From assembly GCA_951799425.1 (NCBI GenBank), contig OX637393.1:24012744-24076743 (forward strand): a DNA stretch of 64,000 bases, given 5' to 3'. Position numbers and translations under genes: made by a program. Origin of the DNA: Ilex aquifolium. Its lineage: Eukaryota > Streptophyta > Magnoliopsida > Aquifoliales > Aquifoliaceae. Shown piece after piece: positions 35,893-48,477 of the stretch; within the stretch, counting starts at the first letter, position 1; every line of letters starts with the position of its first letter. Below the pieces are notes generated by a model. That model searched no databases. It was not told the origin of the DNA and saw only the letters and a program-made list of their open reading frames with translations.

Positions 35893-38386
35893 TGTAAAAC
35901 CCGGGTAAATTTGAACTTTTCTTAAAAAGGGTAAAATTGTAATTTATCACTATAATACGGATTTAAAATACCTATTTCTCTAGAGATCGGATGACAAAAC
36001 AGACCTCACCGTTGTATTCGTCTCGCGAAATCTGGTTGCCCTGTCAATTTTCGTCGAATTCTGAGATAGTTAGATTTTTCACGTTTTAAGAGACGACTGT
36101 GTGTCGAATGACCTCACAAGGGTCCCCAAAAACATAAATTATAAAATTTCCTTATAATTAAATTAAAGTTCAAATAAAATTAATTTGAACTTAAACTGTG
36201 ATGAAATTAATCGTTTCGGGGCGAAAACGGACCCGGACATGGGGGGTGTGTGACGCGACGTGGACCAACTCTTAAGGGTTATAAATATGAGCAAATATCT
36301 GATTTTGGAGCACAATACTCCCCATTTCTCTGCTGGTTCACGTTGGAAGAGGGAAGAGAGTAGAAAAGTGAGAAATCCAATTTTTCTCCCTTCGATTCAC
36401 GGAGTTCCGTCCCTCGAATCAACTCGAACCAAGAATCAAATTTGATCTCATCGACGAGAGCTACGCAACCATACCAAGAATGAAAGATTTCATCAAAGAT
36501 CCAAGAGGAGACTTTGGGGAAATCAAGAGTTTTGGGGCTTGGGAGGTGTTCTTGAGGTTCTCCACACTTCATCTCACACTCCAAGAGGGAGGGTTCCCTC
36601 CTACTTTGGTTTACTTCTAACCTATGGTTCTATATGAAATGGGTAGGTATATGGAACTATACATGTCACTTGCCTCTTGTTATGGAAGTGAGGAATTGGG
36701 TATAAAAAGTGGCTTAGACCAACTTCTAGCTTAAATTTGATATGTGGAAGCTATTGGTGTAAACTCTTGAAAATTGGGTTTATGTGGGCTGTTTTGTGTA
36801 TTTTAAAACTTTCCTATTATAGTTGGTTTAAATGGAAATGGGTAGGTATATGGAACTATGTATTTCCCTTGCCTATGGTTATGAAGTAGGTGTAGAAATG
36901 ATTTAATCAATTTCTAATTTGAAATTGATATGTGAAGTTTCATGTGAAAATTCTTGGAGATTGGTATTGTGTGGGCATGCTATGTGTTATATTGTGCCTT
37001 GCGAAAGAAATGAGTTATTACATAGGTTATGTGATAACATGATTGGTGCCTTGAAGGTATTTTGCTAAATGTCTATGTGAGAATTAAGCTTGTTATGGCA
37101 TAATTTATGTGTGACTTGCTTGAGAAAAAGGTAATTAATATATATTGTTAATATATTAGCATCATGATGAATTGTGGTAATTATGTGCATTAGATATAAA
37201 TTACTGTGACATATGTTGAAGTATGTGGTTAAATTGATCCATATGACATTCATTACATATGGGACTTGACATTGACATGCAAAAGTTCATTACATTGCAT
37301 TTGCACGGAGACATCACATTAGGTGGGTGTGTGTGCATGGTGTGATCAAACACCACACTTGGTGATTGATGGGTGGGCTCGAGAAAGTTGGGTTGAAAAT
37401 CCAACTGAGTCGCATGGTTGCATGAATATGGAGTCGGGGTTAGCAAGAAGGGCTAGAAAATCCCTCAGGTGAGAGACCCGGTGACTTGGATACGCACTCC
37501 AGTGGTATAAGAGTCCATAAAGTATGTCGGTGTATGCGGAACCGTTGGTGGAAGTCCATGAATTCCGTGTCGGTTGGGTGCCGTTGGTGTAAGTCCATAA
37601 ACACTCACCCCACGAAAGACCCGGAGATTTTAAAAGGATCATTGGATGAAATTCTTCAATGACAAATTTTCTACACATTGGCATTGCATTGTGTTGCGGG
37701 AGTTGGTGAGGGCTCGGGTTAAAGTGCGTGAGTGAGTTTCATCTCATTTCATGGCATGACATGGTAAAAGAATTCCAACATTGAATTGCATGTTCTTGTT
37801 TAGAATGGTTATTGATTGTTACATGTGCACATTCATATGCATCTAGGGTGGGGAGTAGCCTCTGTAGGAGATACTCTATTAAGCGTTGCTCACCCTATAC
37901 GGGAAAATATTTCAGGTGCGGGATACACACCGGTGGACGGCTATCATTTGGAGCCTCAAGGGTGACGAGAGGCCGAATTGTGGCCTTAACCTTGGTTTTT
38001 GTAAAACTTTTGTTAAAACTATGTTTTGGGCATGTAATATATGTAAAAGAATTGCAATCGAACTTATATGGACTACTTTTAATATAACCTTGCATGTTTT
38101 TATATGAGTATGGATAAATGGACCCGGTGTGGTCAATGTTTACTCATAAATGGACCCGGTGCGGTCAATGTTGTGTATTGGACCTTGGATGGGTCACGTG
38201 ATTGTATATTGCACAGGTTGTATTTTGGGTAGAGCTTCCCGTACAAAGGAGACTCTGCCCGAATTTCGTGAAATTATGGACCCCGATAAATGGGGCATAA
38301 TGGCTTGATGTCGAGTTACATGATATCCATGGGTATTCCGCGGGTTGAAGGGTTGACAAAGGACCCCCGGTTTTTGGGGCGTCATA
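35893..38386 (+). repeat. A-1 3' LTR
   Basis: TGTAAAACCCGGG…GGGGCGTCATA, 2,494 bp, TATA box at 36280-36287. Slightly longer than the 5' LTR but the same along almost all its length. Confidence 0.95.
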
Positions 38387-38391
38387 GGCCC

Positions 38392-39035
38392 GACCATCCC
38401 GAGCCCACACATCATCCACCAAGAATGGTGTTTGATCAAACCATGCACAGACGCACCCACACTCAAGCCTTATGCCCATGAATGCGATGTCTCCGTGTAA
38501 ATGCAATGAAATGTCCAATTGCAAAATCAATATCATACCCATATGTAATGAATGTCATATGAACTACTTCAACACATTCTATGGCCAATTATATCAAAAG
38601 CATATAATTTTCATAATTTATCACAATGTCAATATATCAACAAACATATATCAACATTTTCTACAACACAATTTCCAAGCATGTTATCACATAATCATGC
38701 AATTTACACCCATAATTCTCCAAGGCATAATGTAAACACATAGCATGCCCACATATCAAAATTTTCAAGAAATCACAAGCTACAATTTCTAACTACCAAT
38801 TTACTCTAGAATTGATCTCTACTCTTTTTCAATACTCATTTCATCACAATAATCACAATAGGCATGTGTTAAAAATTTCTAACAACCTACCAATTCCATA
38901 TCTTCACTCTAGGTTGGAAATAAACCTAAGTAGGATGAAACCCTACCTCGTGAAGCGTAAAGAACAACCGTAGGAAGCTCCAAGAGCCCGCTTCTAGCCC
39001 TAAGCCCTAGCTTCCAAAAATCCCGTTCCTTGAAC
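38392..39035 (-). repeat. A-2 3' LTR, inner piece
   Basis: Continuation of the LTR interrupted at 27096. It aligns with 44660-45280 of the A-2 5' LTR and does not reach a complete LTR end before the integrase region begins. Confidence 0.8.
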
Positions 39036-41990
39036 TTCGATCTCCCACCTCAAACTCCAGAGGTCGCTGCCGTCTGTCGGCGCAGCTCTTCTGCCGACTC
39101 TGAGCCATGAGAAGACTCTTCCGTATCAAGTCCACCTTCTCCGAGGTGTCCCTAACCAAGTCCGGACCCGTAGAGGGTCTCTCTCCAACCTCCGTCCAAC
39201 AAACCCGAGAACGGCACGGCCTCCTATAAAGTGCCTCATAGGGCGCCATCTATATACTCGCCTGATAATTGTTGTTGTAGGCAAACTCCACTAAGGGTAA
39301 ATGTTCTTCCCAACTACCCTTGAGATCTAGGACGCATTCCCGTAGCATATCCTCTAAAGTCTGGATGGTCCTCTCCGATTGACCGTCCGTCTGGGGATGA
39401 AAGTTGTGCTCATCATCAACTGTGTCCCCATAGCCTGCTAGAAACTCTCCCAAAAATGAGTCGTAAACTTGGGATCCCGATCCGATACTATAGATACGGG
39501 CACCCCATGCAACCGGACAATCTCCCGTATGTACAATCGGCAGAATTCCTCCAGTGTGAAGGTCATCCGCACGGCCAAGAAGTGTGCCGACTTCGTAAGT
39601 CGGTCCACTATCACCCACACTGCGTCATGTCCCCGAGATGTCCGTGGCAAGTGGGTCACAAAATCCATTGTGATGTGCTCCCACTTCCACTCAGCCACGT
39701 CCAAAGGATGGAGCAACCCTGCCGGTCTTTGGTGTTCAGCCTTGACCTGCTGACAAGTGAGACATCTACTAACGAAATCTCCGACGTGCCTCTTCATCCC
39801 ACTCCAGTAGTACTGGCAACGAAGATCATGGTACATCTTCGTGCCACCTGGATGCACAGCAAAACGGGAGCAATGAAACTCCCTGAGGATCTCCTCTCTC
39901 AGATCCGCAGATTGGGGAACCACAGCCCTTCCCCTGAACCGAAGACTACCATCCGTATGAATGGCCCAGCCCTCGTCACATGTACCCGTCTGTACCCGTT
40001 CCCTGATGGACAATATCTCAGTGTCCTACCCCTCGGACTCAATCACCTTGCTCAGTAGGGAAGGCGTAGCCACCAAACTCCCCAAAGTGCCCTGAGCCTG
40101 ACCCTTATAATGTAACCCGAACTGTCCTACAGTCTCAAGCATCTGCCACTCTCGGGAAGCCACACTAGCCAAGACTCCCCGTGACTTCCGGCTGAGTGCA
40201 TCAACCTCCACATTTGCTTTATCGGGATGGTAATGCAAAGTGAAGTCATAGTCCTCTAAATACTCCATCCACCTGCGTTGCCTCATGTTGAGGTTCCGCT
40301 GTGTGAAGATGTACTTCAGACTCTTATGATCCGAAAGCACCTCAAATTGCTCACCGTATAAATAGTGGCTCCAAGCCTTCAAGGCAAAGATAATGGCCGC
40401 CAACTCCATATCATGCGTAGGGTAATTCTGCTCGTGGTTCTTTAACTGCCAAGAACTATAAGCTACCACTTTCCCGGACTGCATCAAAACACACCGAAGT
40501 CCGTCCTTGGAGGCATCACAGTACACTGTGTACCTCTTTCCCCTCTCTGGAACTATGAGAATAGGAGCTGAAGTAAGCCTCCCCTTCAACTCTTGGAATG
40601 CCCTCTCACAAGAGTCATTCCACTCAAACTTGACCTTTTTCCGGGTCAACCTCGTCATGGGTGCAGCTAGTCGGGAGAAGTCCTTAATGAACCTCCTATA
40701 ATACCCTGCCAATCCCAAGAAACTGCGTATCTCGAAGATTAACTTCGGCCTCTTCCAACTCATAACCGCCTCAACCTTCTCCGGGTCCACGGATACACCC
40801 GAAGCCGACACAACGTGTCCCAAAAATTTCACCTCTGTCAGCCAAAAATCACATTTGCTGAACTTGGCGTACAACTGATGGTCCCTCAAAGTCTGGAGAA
40901 CAACCCTCAAGTGACCCTCATGCTCCTCCTCAGACTTGGAGTAGATATAGATGTCGTCAACAAAGACTACGACAAACTGATCTAGGTAGGGTTAGAACAT
41001 CCTATGCATGAGATCCATGAATGCCGTCGGGCATTCGTCAATCTGAAAAGCATGACGGTAAACTCGAAATGCCCATACCGCATCCTAAACGCCGTCTTAG
41101 GGATGTCCACCTCCCTAACCCTCAACTGATGGTAACCCGTGTGTAGATCTATCTTGGAGTAGACCCGCGCCCCTCTCAGTTGATCAAATAAATCATCAAT
41201 CCTCGGCAAAAGATATATATTCTTGATAGTAACCCTATTCAACTTCCAATAATCTATGGATAGCCGAAGGGTCTTGTCCTTCTTCTTGGCAAACAACACC
41301 GGAGTGCCCCAAGGTGAAGTGCTCGGTCTAATAAAGCCCTTGTCCAACAATTCTTGCAATTGGACCTTGAGTTCTTGCAACTCAGCTGGTACCATTCTAT
41401 GCGGAGTCATAGAAATGGGCGATGCACCGGGGTGCAACTCAATAGTGAACTCTACATCCCTATGTGGAGGTAATCCCGGTAGTTCGTCCGAAAAAATGTC
41501 CTCATACTCACACACCACCCGAGGTAGACCCAACTCTTGTCTCGCCTCGTCCTCTAGGGTAAGGCTTGCTAGCCAACCCATCAACTGCCCGTGCCATCGA
41601 GAGTCATACACGGCTTGGGGTAAAGCACCATGTTTTTCCCCCTAGAACTTAAAACAAACACCATCTGGTGTGTAAGCGGTGACCCTCTTCCGATCACAAT
41701 CAATGACGACTCGGTGTGCCATTAACCAATCCATCCCAAGGATGACATCAAACTCTGACATGTCCATGACCCTAAGGTCCACGGTGAGTAGAATCCCCGA
41801 GATCTCTAACTCACAACCCCGACATATCTGATCAATACTCACCCTAGCTCCTAGGGGAGAACTCACATGCATTGGCTCTTCTAAGGTCTTAACCTCTAAG
41901 CCCAAATCTCTTACACATGATGCAGAAATGAATGAATGAGATGAACCAGAGTCAAATAATACCCTTGCCCATAAGCGAGAGAGTAGGAAT
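39036..41990 (-). pseudogene. A-2 protease, RT, RNase H and integrase remnants
   Basis: In minus-strand order: protease about 41990-41650 ([19 protein letters not shown]), RT about 41600-40950 ([15 protein letters not shown]), RNase H about 40550-40180 ([18 protein letters not shown]) and integrase 40010-39036 ([50 protein letters not shown]). Closely related to A-1 throughout. Broken. Confidence 0.9.
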
Positions 41991-41999
41991 GTATCCTGA

Positions 42000-43111
42000 A
42001 TAACCGACTGATCCGCTGGCTCCGTCTGAGGTGTGATGGCTTAAACATGCCCTTGGGTCCCCGAAGTCCCGGCCTGTGAGCCTTGTCCTCGGCCTCGACC
42101 CATGCCCTGGCCCATCTGCCCTGATTACGGAGTCCCCGCTCGTGAAGTGGTAGGGGCCTGAGTAGCGCCCTGTAACTGGAACTGACTTTCTTGGCCCATG
42201 GTAGGGTAGGGAGGAATGAAGTGAGTCTGTGATTAGCCCACTGATGACTGGGACTGAGGTGTCCCATAACCCTGGGGTCCTTGTCTCTGAGGGCAATCCT
42301 GTTTCACGTGTCCGCCTTGGCCTTGATAGCCGCGGCCCTGTCCCTATGGAGTAGAAGTCCTCTACTTCTTCCTCTAACTTGAAGAAGAGGATTGGCCCTC
42401 CTTCTTCTTGTCCTTAGCTCCCGCCTCCCGGATGCTCCTTGCATCGTCCACCTCTCGCTCAATGGCCATTGCTGTCTCGACCATCGAGTCCAAATCCTGT
42501 AGGCGGTGGCCCACAATTTTCCCTCGGATGGATAATTTCAAACCATCCTCGAACCTCCTCACTTTGGCCATGTCTGTGGCCACGTAATCATCGGCGAAAC
42601 GGGCTAGTTCCGTGAACTTAGCCACGTATTACATCACCGTCATTGTCCCTTGCTTTAAATCTAAGAACTCCCTGGCCTTCGCATGTCGAACAGCCGCTGG
42701 GAAGTACTTGCCCATAAAGAGCTACCGGAACTCTCCCTATGGCATTGCCTCTAAGTTCTTCGAGGCCTTTGCCCAATCCCACCACAATTGGGCTTCTCCT
42801 TCTAGCTGGAATGCAGCTAGCCTTATCTTAGTGGCATCGGAGGTGATCTCCATAGCCTCTAAGATCTTTTCAACTTGCCGTAACCAGTGGTCGGCCACCA
42901 TCGAATCCGCCCCTCCCTTAAAAATCGGAGGCTTGTGTGTTTTGAACTTTTGGAGGTTACTCGTGCCTCCTTGGCCTGCATTGGCACTAGCTTGCGCAAT
43001 GGTAGCCACGACCATGCCCATAGCCTCTGTAAAGGCTTGTTGGTCGAAGGCCGGTGGTGGTTGATTATTGTTCCGCCCACTGCCTCGGCATCCTCTTCCT
43101 CTATTTGCCAT
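42000..43111 (-). pseudogene. A-2 gag remnant
   Basis: The start codon region is at 43111 (MANRGRGCRGSGR), then NQPPPAFDQQAF, LEGEAQLWWDWAKAS, ELARFADDYVATDMAKVRRFEDGLK. It ends in a Gln/Gly/Arg-rich stretch with the remains of a zinc knuckle. Broken. Confidence 0.85.
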
Positions 43112-43464
43112 CTACACATATATCAATAACAATAAAGTACTAACTTAGTATCCCAAGATAGGGATCAAGTTCAAACTTTGAGATTTCTCTTCTTGTCTCA
43201 CTAGTAGAACATGTGTCATGACTAGTAGACATTTACACGCTGAAACGTCCCGTTCATTTTTTTTCCAACCCCCAAGGTTATGTTTTCTAACCCTGGTGTC
43301 TCTTTTTCCATATACATTTCACCATGCATATAATTCACATAACATATAACACATAACATGTAGCATTTAAAGCACAAAACATGTAATGGACAATGAATGC
43401 AATTGTCTAAACCCATGCCCCACAAGCCTTAGGTAAATCGTATACCTAGGCTTTGATACCAAGC
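43112..43464 (-). other. A-2 leader and primer site
   Basis: The primer site lies next to the LTR (complement of GGCTTTGATACCA at 43449-43461, initiator tRNA-Met type). The leader carries two CTAGTAGA-type words at about 43200-43230, also present in A-1 at 31055-31085. It shows the uninterrupted form of the site that holds the solo LTR 29603-30947 in A-1. Confidence 0.8.
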
Positions 43465-45908
43465 TGTGACACCCCTAAAATCGGGGGTCCTTTGTCAAAC
43501 CTTTGATCATCCATCAACCTGTGAAAATACCAGTGAATGTCGCATAAACCGACACCACGGCACAAAAATAAATGTTTTGGACAAGGTCTCCCTTGTACCG
43601 GGAACTCCCAAACGCCGAACTTGTGTATATTTAAACCACGTGACCCATCCGAGGTCCAATATACATCAATGTATACTCCATTATTGTCCATTTACATCAT
43701 TTGTATAAAAGGACTCCAAGCCCAGAAGCATAGGAAAGCATTCTTAAAATTTCAGATTTTTGAAAAACCTTTCGGAAGGTTTTTGTCTACCTTCCGGAAG
43801 GTTTTGCCAACTACAAAAGTTCTTCTGGAAGGTTTGCCTTCTATGAAATTTCTTCCGGAAGGTTTTCTCTGTTTTCCTACGGCTCCTTCCTTTTGCAATT
43901 CCAATCCATTCCAAACTCATTCAAAACCACCCAACACATGTATAATGAAGTTTTTCATATAAAACATGGTCCATAAGGTCTATTACAATCATTTTCAAAT
44001 ATTTACATGCCCCAAAATCAAATTTCACAAAGTTTTACAAAAACTCTAAGTTAAAGCTACATTTCGGTTTTTCTTCATCATTGAGGCCCCGAGTGCGAGC
44101 CATCCATCGGTGTGTAACCCGCACCTGAAATATTTTTCCCATATAGGGTGAGCCACGCTCAATAGAGTATCTCCTACAGATGTTACTCCCCAACCTAAGT
44201 GCATATGAAATGTTCACATGCAACAACCATCCCAAACAAGAACATGCAATTCAATGTTGGAATTATAATGTTATGCCATGAAATAAGATGAGACTCACTC
44301 ATGCAACTCAATTCGAGCCCCTTACCAACTCCCACAACACATGCAATGCCAATGTATATAAAATCGGGCATTCCAAGCCCCGCTAAAGGTGTTATACATC
44401 CAATGAATTTTTTAAAATTCAGGGTCTTTCTTGGGGTGGATATTCATGGACTTACACCAACGGTTACCCAACCGACATGGAATTCTTGGACTTTCACCAA
44501 CGGTTCCGCGTACACCGACACACTTTATGGACTAAACCAACGGAGTGCGTATCCGAAGTAACCGGGTCTTGCACCCAAGGGATAGTCTAGCCCTGTTTGC
44601 TAACCCCGACCCAATTTTCAATGCAAACCATGCGACTCAGCCAGATCTTCGATCCAACTTTTTTTCGAGCTCATCCATCACCCACCAAGTGTGGTGTTTG
44701 ATGTCAACCATGCACACACACCCACAATTGCGATGTCTCCGTGCATATGCAATGTAATGCACAATTGCGATACAACAAATATGTCCAATGTGCTATGAAT
44801 GCCATATGGACCAATTAACCACGCATTTCAACATATATCATGACCAATTATATCATATGCATATATAATCACCAAAATTCATCACCATGTCAACACATCA
44901 ATAAACATATATCAACATTTTATACCCAACAACCAATCACAAACATGTTATTACATAAATTATGTCAATAACACACTTCCTTCACAAAGGCACAATATAA
45001 ACATATAGTATGCCCATATAATATCCAATTCCAAGAAATTACACAAGTAACTTCCACATATCAATTCAAACTAGAGATTGATTTTAGACCATTTCTATAC
45101 CCATTTCCATATTCAACCACAATAGGCAATTGTTAATGTTTCTAACAACCTACCCACCTCATATAAACACCCTAGGTTGGAACTAAGTCTATGTAGGAGG
45201 GAACCCTACCTCTTGAAGCGTACAACAAAATGTAGAGAACTTCAAGAACACAACCCCAACTCCAAACCCTTGATTTCTCAAAATCTCCTCTTTGGATCTT
45301 CGGTGAAATCTTTCGTTCTTGGTATAGTTGTGTAGCTCTCATCAAGGTGATCGACTTTAACTCTTGGTCCGAGTCGATTCGACCAACGGAGCTTCGTGGA
45401 TTGTAGAGGGAAGGTGGAGCTTTTGATTTTTTTTCTTCTCTTTTCCCTCTCTTCTCTTCCAACGTGAGAACCCAGCTGATGTGTGGGGAGAAATCAGATA
45501 TTTCTCCCCTATTTATACCCTTTAATTCCGCGGTCCACGTCGCGTCACATGTTCCCTATTTCTCGGGTCTGTTTTCGCCCCGAAACGATTAAATTTCATC
45601 CCGGTTTACATTCAAAATATTTTTATATGAACTTTCTTTAAATTATAAGTAAATTTTATAAATTTTATTTTTTGGGTCGTTTTTGAGGTCACCCGACACT
45701 TGGTCGCCTCGTAAAACGCGTAAAATCTAACTATCTCAGAATTCGACGAAAATTATCTAGGTAACTAGAATTCGCAAAACGAATCCAACGGGGAGGTCCA
45801 TTTCATCATCCGAGCTCTAGAGAAATATGGGTTCTCAACCCGCACTATAGTGGCATTTTACCGTTTTATCCCTTCTCATAAAAAGTTTAAATTTACCCGA
45901 GTTTTACA
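43465..45908 (-). repeat. A-2 5' LTR
   Basis: Plus-strand reading TGTGACACCCC…GAGTTTTACA, 2,444 bp; minus-strand TATA box at 45510-45517. TTCCGGAA array at 43765-43875, about 300 bp from the LTR's 3' end, in the transcribed part. Confidence 0.92.
43765..43875. repeat. Palindrome array in A-2 5' LTR, word TTCCGGAA
   Basis: Four units (one perfect in CTACCTTCCGGAAGG, others one base off) at steps of about 22, 31 and 30 bp. Flanks are the same as at 26236 and 49816. Confidence 0.82.
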
Positions 45909-46287
45909 ACAGCTGCGTCCGGACGCACCTGCTGAGTATGGAACTTCGGAGAATTCAAGGTGTTAGGACATGGAGACGCATGCGGACTAGGATTTGACGA
46001 TACGATGTATCTTCGTTAGGACGGGACAATCTGTTTTGACTTAATTGGTTGACTGAAGTGAAGACCTCAGGTTTCAAGGCTTGCGTCCGAGTGCAAATCT
46101 TGCCTCCAGACGCATCTATTGGAATATGTGCCATACATATTACCCTAGCATGCCTTAGTTAGTGATTTTAATTAGTTTTTTGGTTATTTTATTGAAAAAT
46201 ATAAATAGAAAAAGGGTCAGTTGTATTGGGGGATCCATTCTTTAGTTCTTCTTTGGCTAATATTCTTTTTTCCATTACATCTGCAGT
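45909..46287 (+). repeat. Tat-like LTR fragment with TGCGTCCGGACGCA palindrome
   Basis: Aligns with the LTR at 4584-5686 (shared GAGAATTMAWGGTGTT and TTGACGATA phrases). Perfect 14-bp palindrome at 45914-45927, with half-sites GCGTCCGAGTGC and GCCTCCAGACGC following. An ATAAATA box is near 46200. The left end is cut by A-2. Confidence 0.6.
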
Positions 46288-46296
46288 TATTATTTA

Positions 46297-46841
46297 GGGT
46301 TAATTGCACTAGAGGTCCTTAAAATATGGGGTTTGTCTCATTTTAGTCCCTAATGTTTCAATTGCATCATTTTTGTCCCTGAAGTATTGAATATGTTTCT
46401 ATATGGTCCCTCAAGCAGATAGTGTTCAGATTGCTAACGATTTTTTATTATAAACTTGTCACATAATACCTAAATATAGACAAAAAAATAATTTTAATAG
46501 CTCTTAAACAAAATTTGGGTAGCTCTTGACAAAAAAAATGTATAATATGAGTAGTTTTTGACCAAAATTTAGATAGCTCATGATCAAAACTATATAATTT
46601 AGGTAGCTATTTAACAAAATTTGAGTAGAAATTTGAGCTATCCAAATTATTTTTTTGTCCATATTTAAGTATTATGTGACAAGTTTATAATAAAAAATCG
46701 TTAGTAATCTGGACGCTGTCTGCTTAAGGGACCATATAGAAACATATTTAATACTTCAGGGACCAAAATGATGCAATTGAAATATTGGGGACCAAAATGA
46801 GACAAACTCCATACTTTGGGGACCTCTAGTGCAATTAACCC
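46297..46841. mobile_element. Mutator-like MITE with long terminal inverted repeats
   Basis: GGGTTAATTGCACTAGAGG… at the left and its reverse complement …GTGCAATTAACCC at the right. The inverted repeats run for roughly 190 bp each with scattered mismatches, around a 150-bp AT-rich middle that itself repeats 'GTAGCT' phrases. The 9-bp target duplication TATTATTTA (46288-46296 and 46842-46850) is the Mutator superfamily signature. No transposase, so it is non-autonomous (545 bp). A few inverted-repeat differences suggest moderate age. Confidence 0.9.
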
Positions 46842-46850
46842 TATTATTTA

Positions 46851-47438
46851 TCAAGCAAACTTTATGGAATGTACAGCTAATGTGCGTCATTCTATGTGTA
46901 CATACAAATCAATAGGGACCAATAAAATTCGTTTTTTGGTACAAAGGAACTATAAAATTCTTTTTTTGGCACATTGGAACTATAAAATTCTATTAAATTA
47001 GTTATAGGGGCCTTACCTTAGTTAAAGAACCTCATTTTCACACGATCATATATTCAAAACCCAAGGTAGCTTATTGGAGATAGGGATGAGCTATAAATCT
47101 AGACATCATAATTTCAAAAGTTGGCAACTCCCTTGGGGCCACGCATGAAGGATTTATTCTCATGAATTATCTAGTCCTGGTGTGGATGATCTGCTTTTGA
47201 CCAGACCGAAGAAAAGATTAGGTCAAGATGCACATAAGTTGACCCGAACATCCTTGACCATAATACCAAAAAAAAACATCATTTTCACAACCCTGTTTTG
47301 CTAGAAATAAGTGGCCCACAGACCATGGCAGTTTAGCATCCCATGCTATAGTCACATGCAAAGCCAGAATTTCCATTCAACTTAATACTACTTTATGCTA
47401 CTTTACAAGACAAATTTATTTTAAAATAATCCATCTTT
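46851..47438. other. Unassigned sequence
   Basis: No gene or element end recognised. One small direct repeat (GGAACTATAAAATTCT, twice, about 46946-46990). Confidence 0.4.
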
Positions 47439-48113
47439 GTTGATGAAAACAACTAGTGGTAGCTTAATTCAATGAAACGACGCTGTTCGACAAAGAAAAT
47501 CTAGCACCGGAGTGAGTCGTTGTTGGTGCCAATGTGGTCTGCCAGTGGGCTAAGCTATAGGCAAGCATATCTATGTCAGATCTGCACCGAAGACAATGAC
47601 TCGTTGCATCCACATGTGCCCAAAAATGGAGATTCGTCTTCTGCGGAGAAGTTTTCAGGAAGGAGGAATAAGACAATCCCCTTGAGAAATTTGAATTTTT
47701 GCTTCCAAAAGAATCACCTTGGGGTTGACAATACTTACGAAAATGCCATGGTCTTCATGCCTATAAATAGGCTTGCACTGTAGCTTCTTGGCATCCGAAG
47801 TTCACTCTGGAATTTAGTAAGTGTACAAGAGTGCAAAAATAAACTCTCTTCTTTGTATTGAGTGGGTAAATTGGGTGGTGGTTTACAGGGGGTTAAAAGT
47901 TGAGGTTTGGGATATCAAATTCGAGTGCTGAGACTTATACCATTATACTCAATTTTGCTTAATAGTGAAGAATGTGACTGGATCAGGCCTCGTGAACATA
48001 GGCAGGAATTTTGTCAAACCACGTAAATATTGGCTTTGTCTTTTCCTGTGTGCTTTGATTTATTTATTTTCTCGTCATCGTATTAACTTAATTGCTATGA
48101 GTATTTCCCAACA
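47439..48113 (+). repeat. Ty1/copia 5' LTR
   Basis: Ends TGTTG…CAACA (5-bp inverted ends), 675 bp, TATA box TATAAATA at 47762-47769, then a primer site TGGTATCAAAGCC at 48116-48128 (initiator tRNA-Met type). Confidence 0.85.
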
Positions 48114-48431
48114 AGTGGTATCAAAGCCTCCAAGGTGGGCACATAAGGTTGGAATTAAGAATAAGGTGCACTATTCTTAATTATCGGTACTCAATACGAT
48201 GGCAGAAAATGGAATCTCAAAGCATGTGGCAAAGCATGATTAAAAACATTTTGGTGCAAAGGGTTTGTCCAAAGCACTTTATGGCATAGAAAAGAAACTA
48301 AAATCTAGAAAAAAGAAGATTGAGATTAACTTAATGAGAAGGTTATGAGCACAATCCGTTTATGTCTTGCACCGAAGGTAAAATATAGTTTTCTAAGTGA
48401 ACCATCTGCTCCGTATTTGTGAATAAAGTTA

Positions 48432-48477
<46 letters not shown>

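Larger units (their letters stand above)
27097..38386 (+). mobile_element. Chromovirus A-1 (Ty3/gypsy, Tekay/Del-like), complete structure, coding part broken
   Basis: 5' LTR 27097-29483, primer site 29487, gag, PR-RT-RH-IN, polypurine tract, 3' LTR 35893-38386, and the target duplication GGCCC at 27092-27096 and 38387-38391. Inserted into the 3' LTR of the opposite-strand relative A-2. The LTRs differ by a few percent by eye, most of it clustered in the promoter part, so the insertion is fairly young (very roughly one to two million years at usual plant rates). Long open frames remain, but there are roughly five breaks, so it cannot be autonomous as it stands. A separate solo LTR (29603-30947) sits in the leader. 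Confidence 0.95.
25915..45908 (-). mobile_element. Chromovirus A-2 (Ty3/gypsy, Tekay/Del-like), minus strand, broken
   Basis: Running right to left: 5' LTR 43465-45908, primer site, gag, protease, RT, RNase H, integrase, then the 3' LTR, which is incomplete and split by the complete element at 27097-38386. The flanks (TGAGA left, ACAGC right) do not match, and they are different kinds of sequence, so the present ends probably reflect rearrangement. About ten breaks in the coding part. It belongs to the same family as the nested element and lies in the opposite orientation. Confidence 0.85.
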
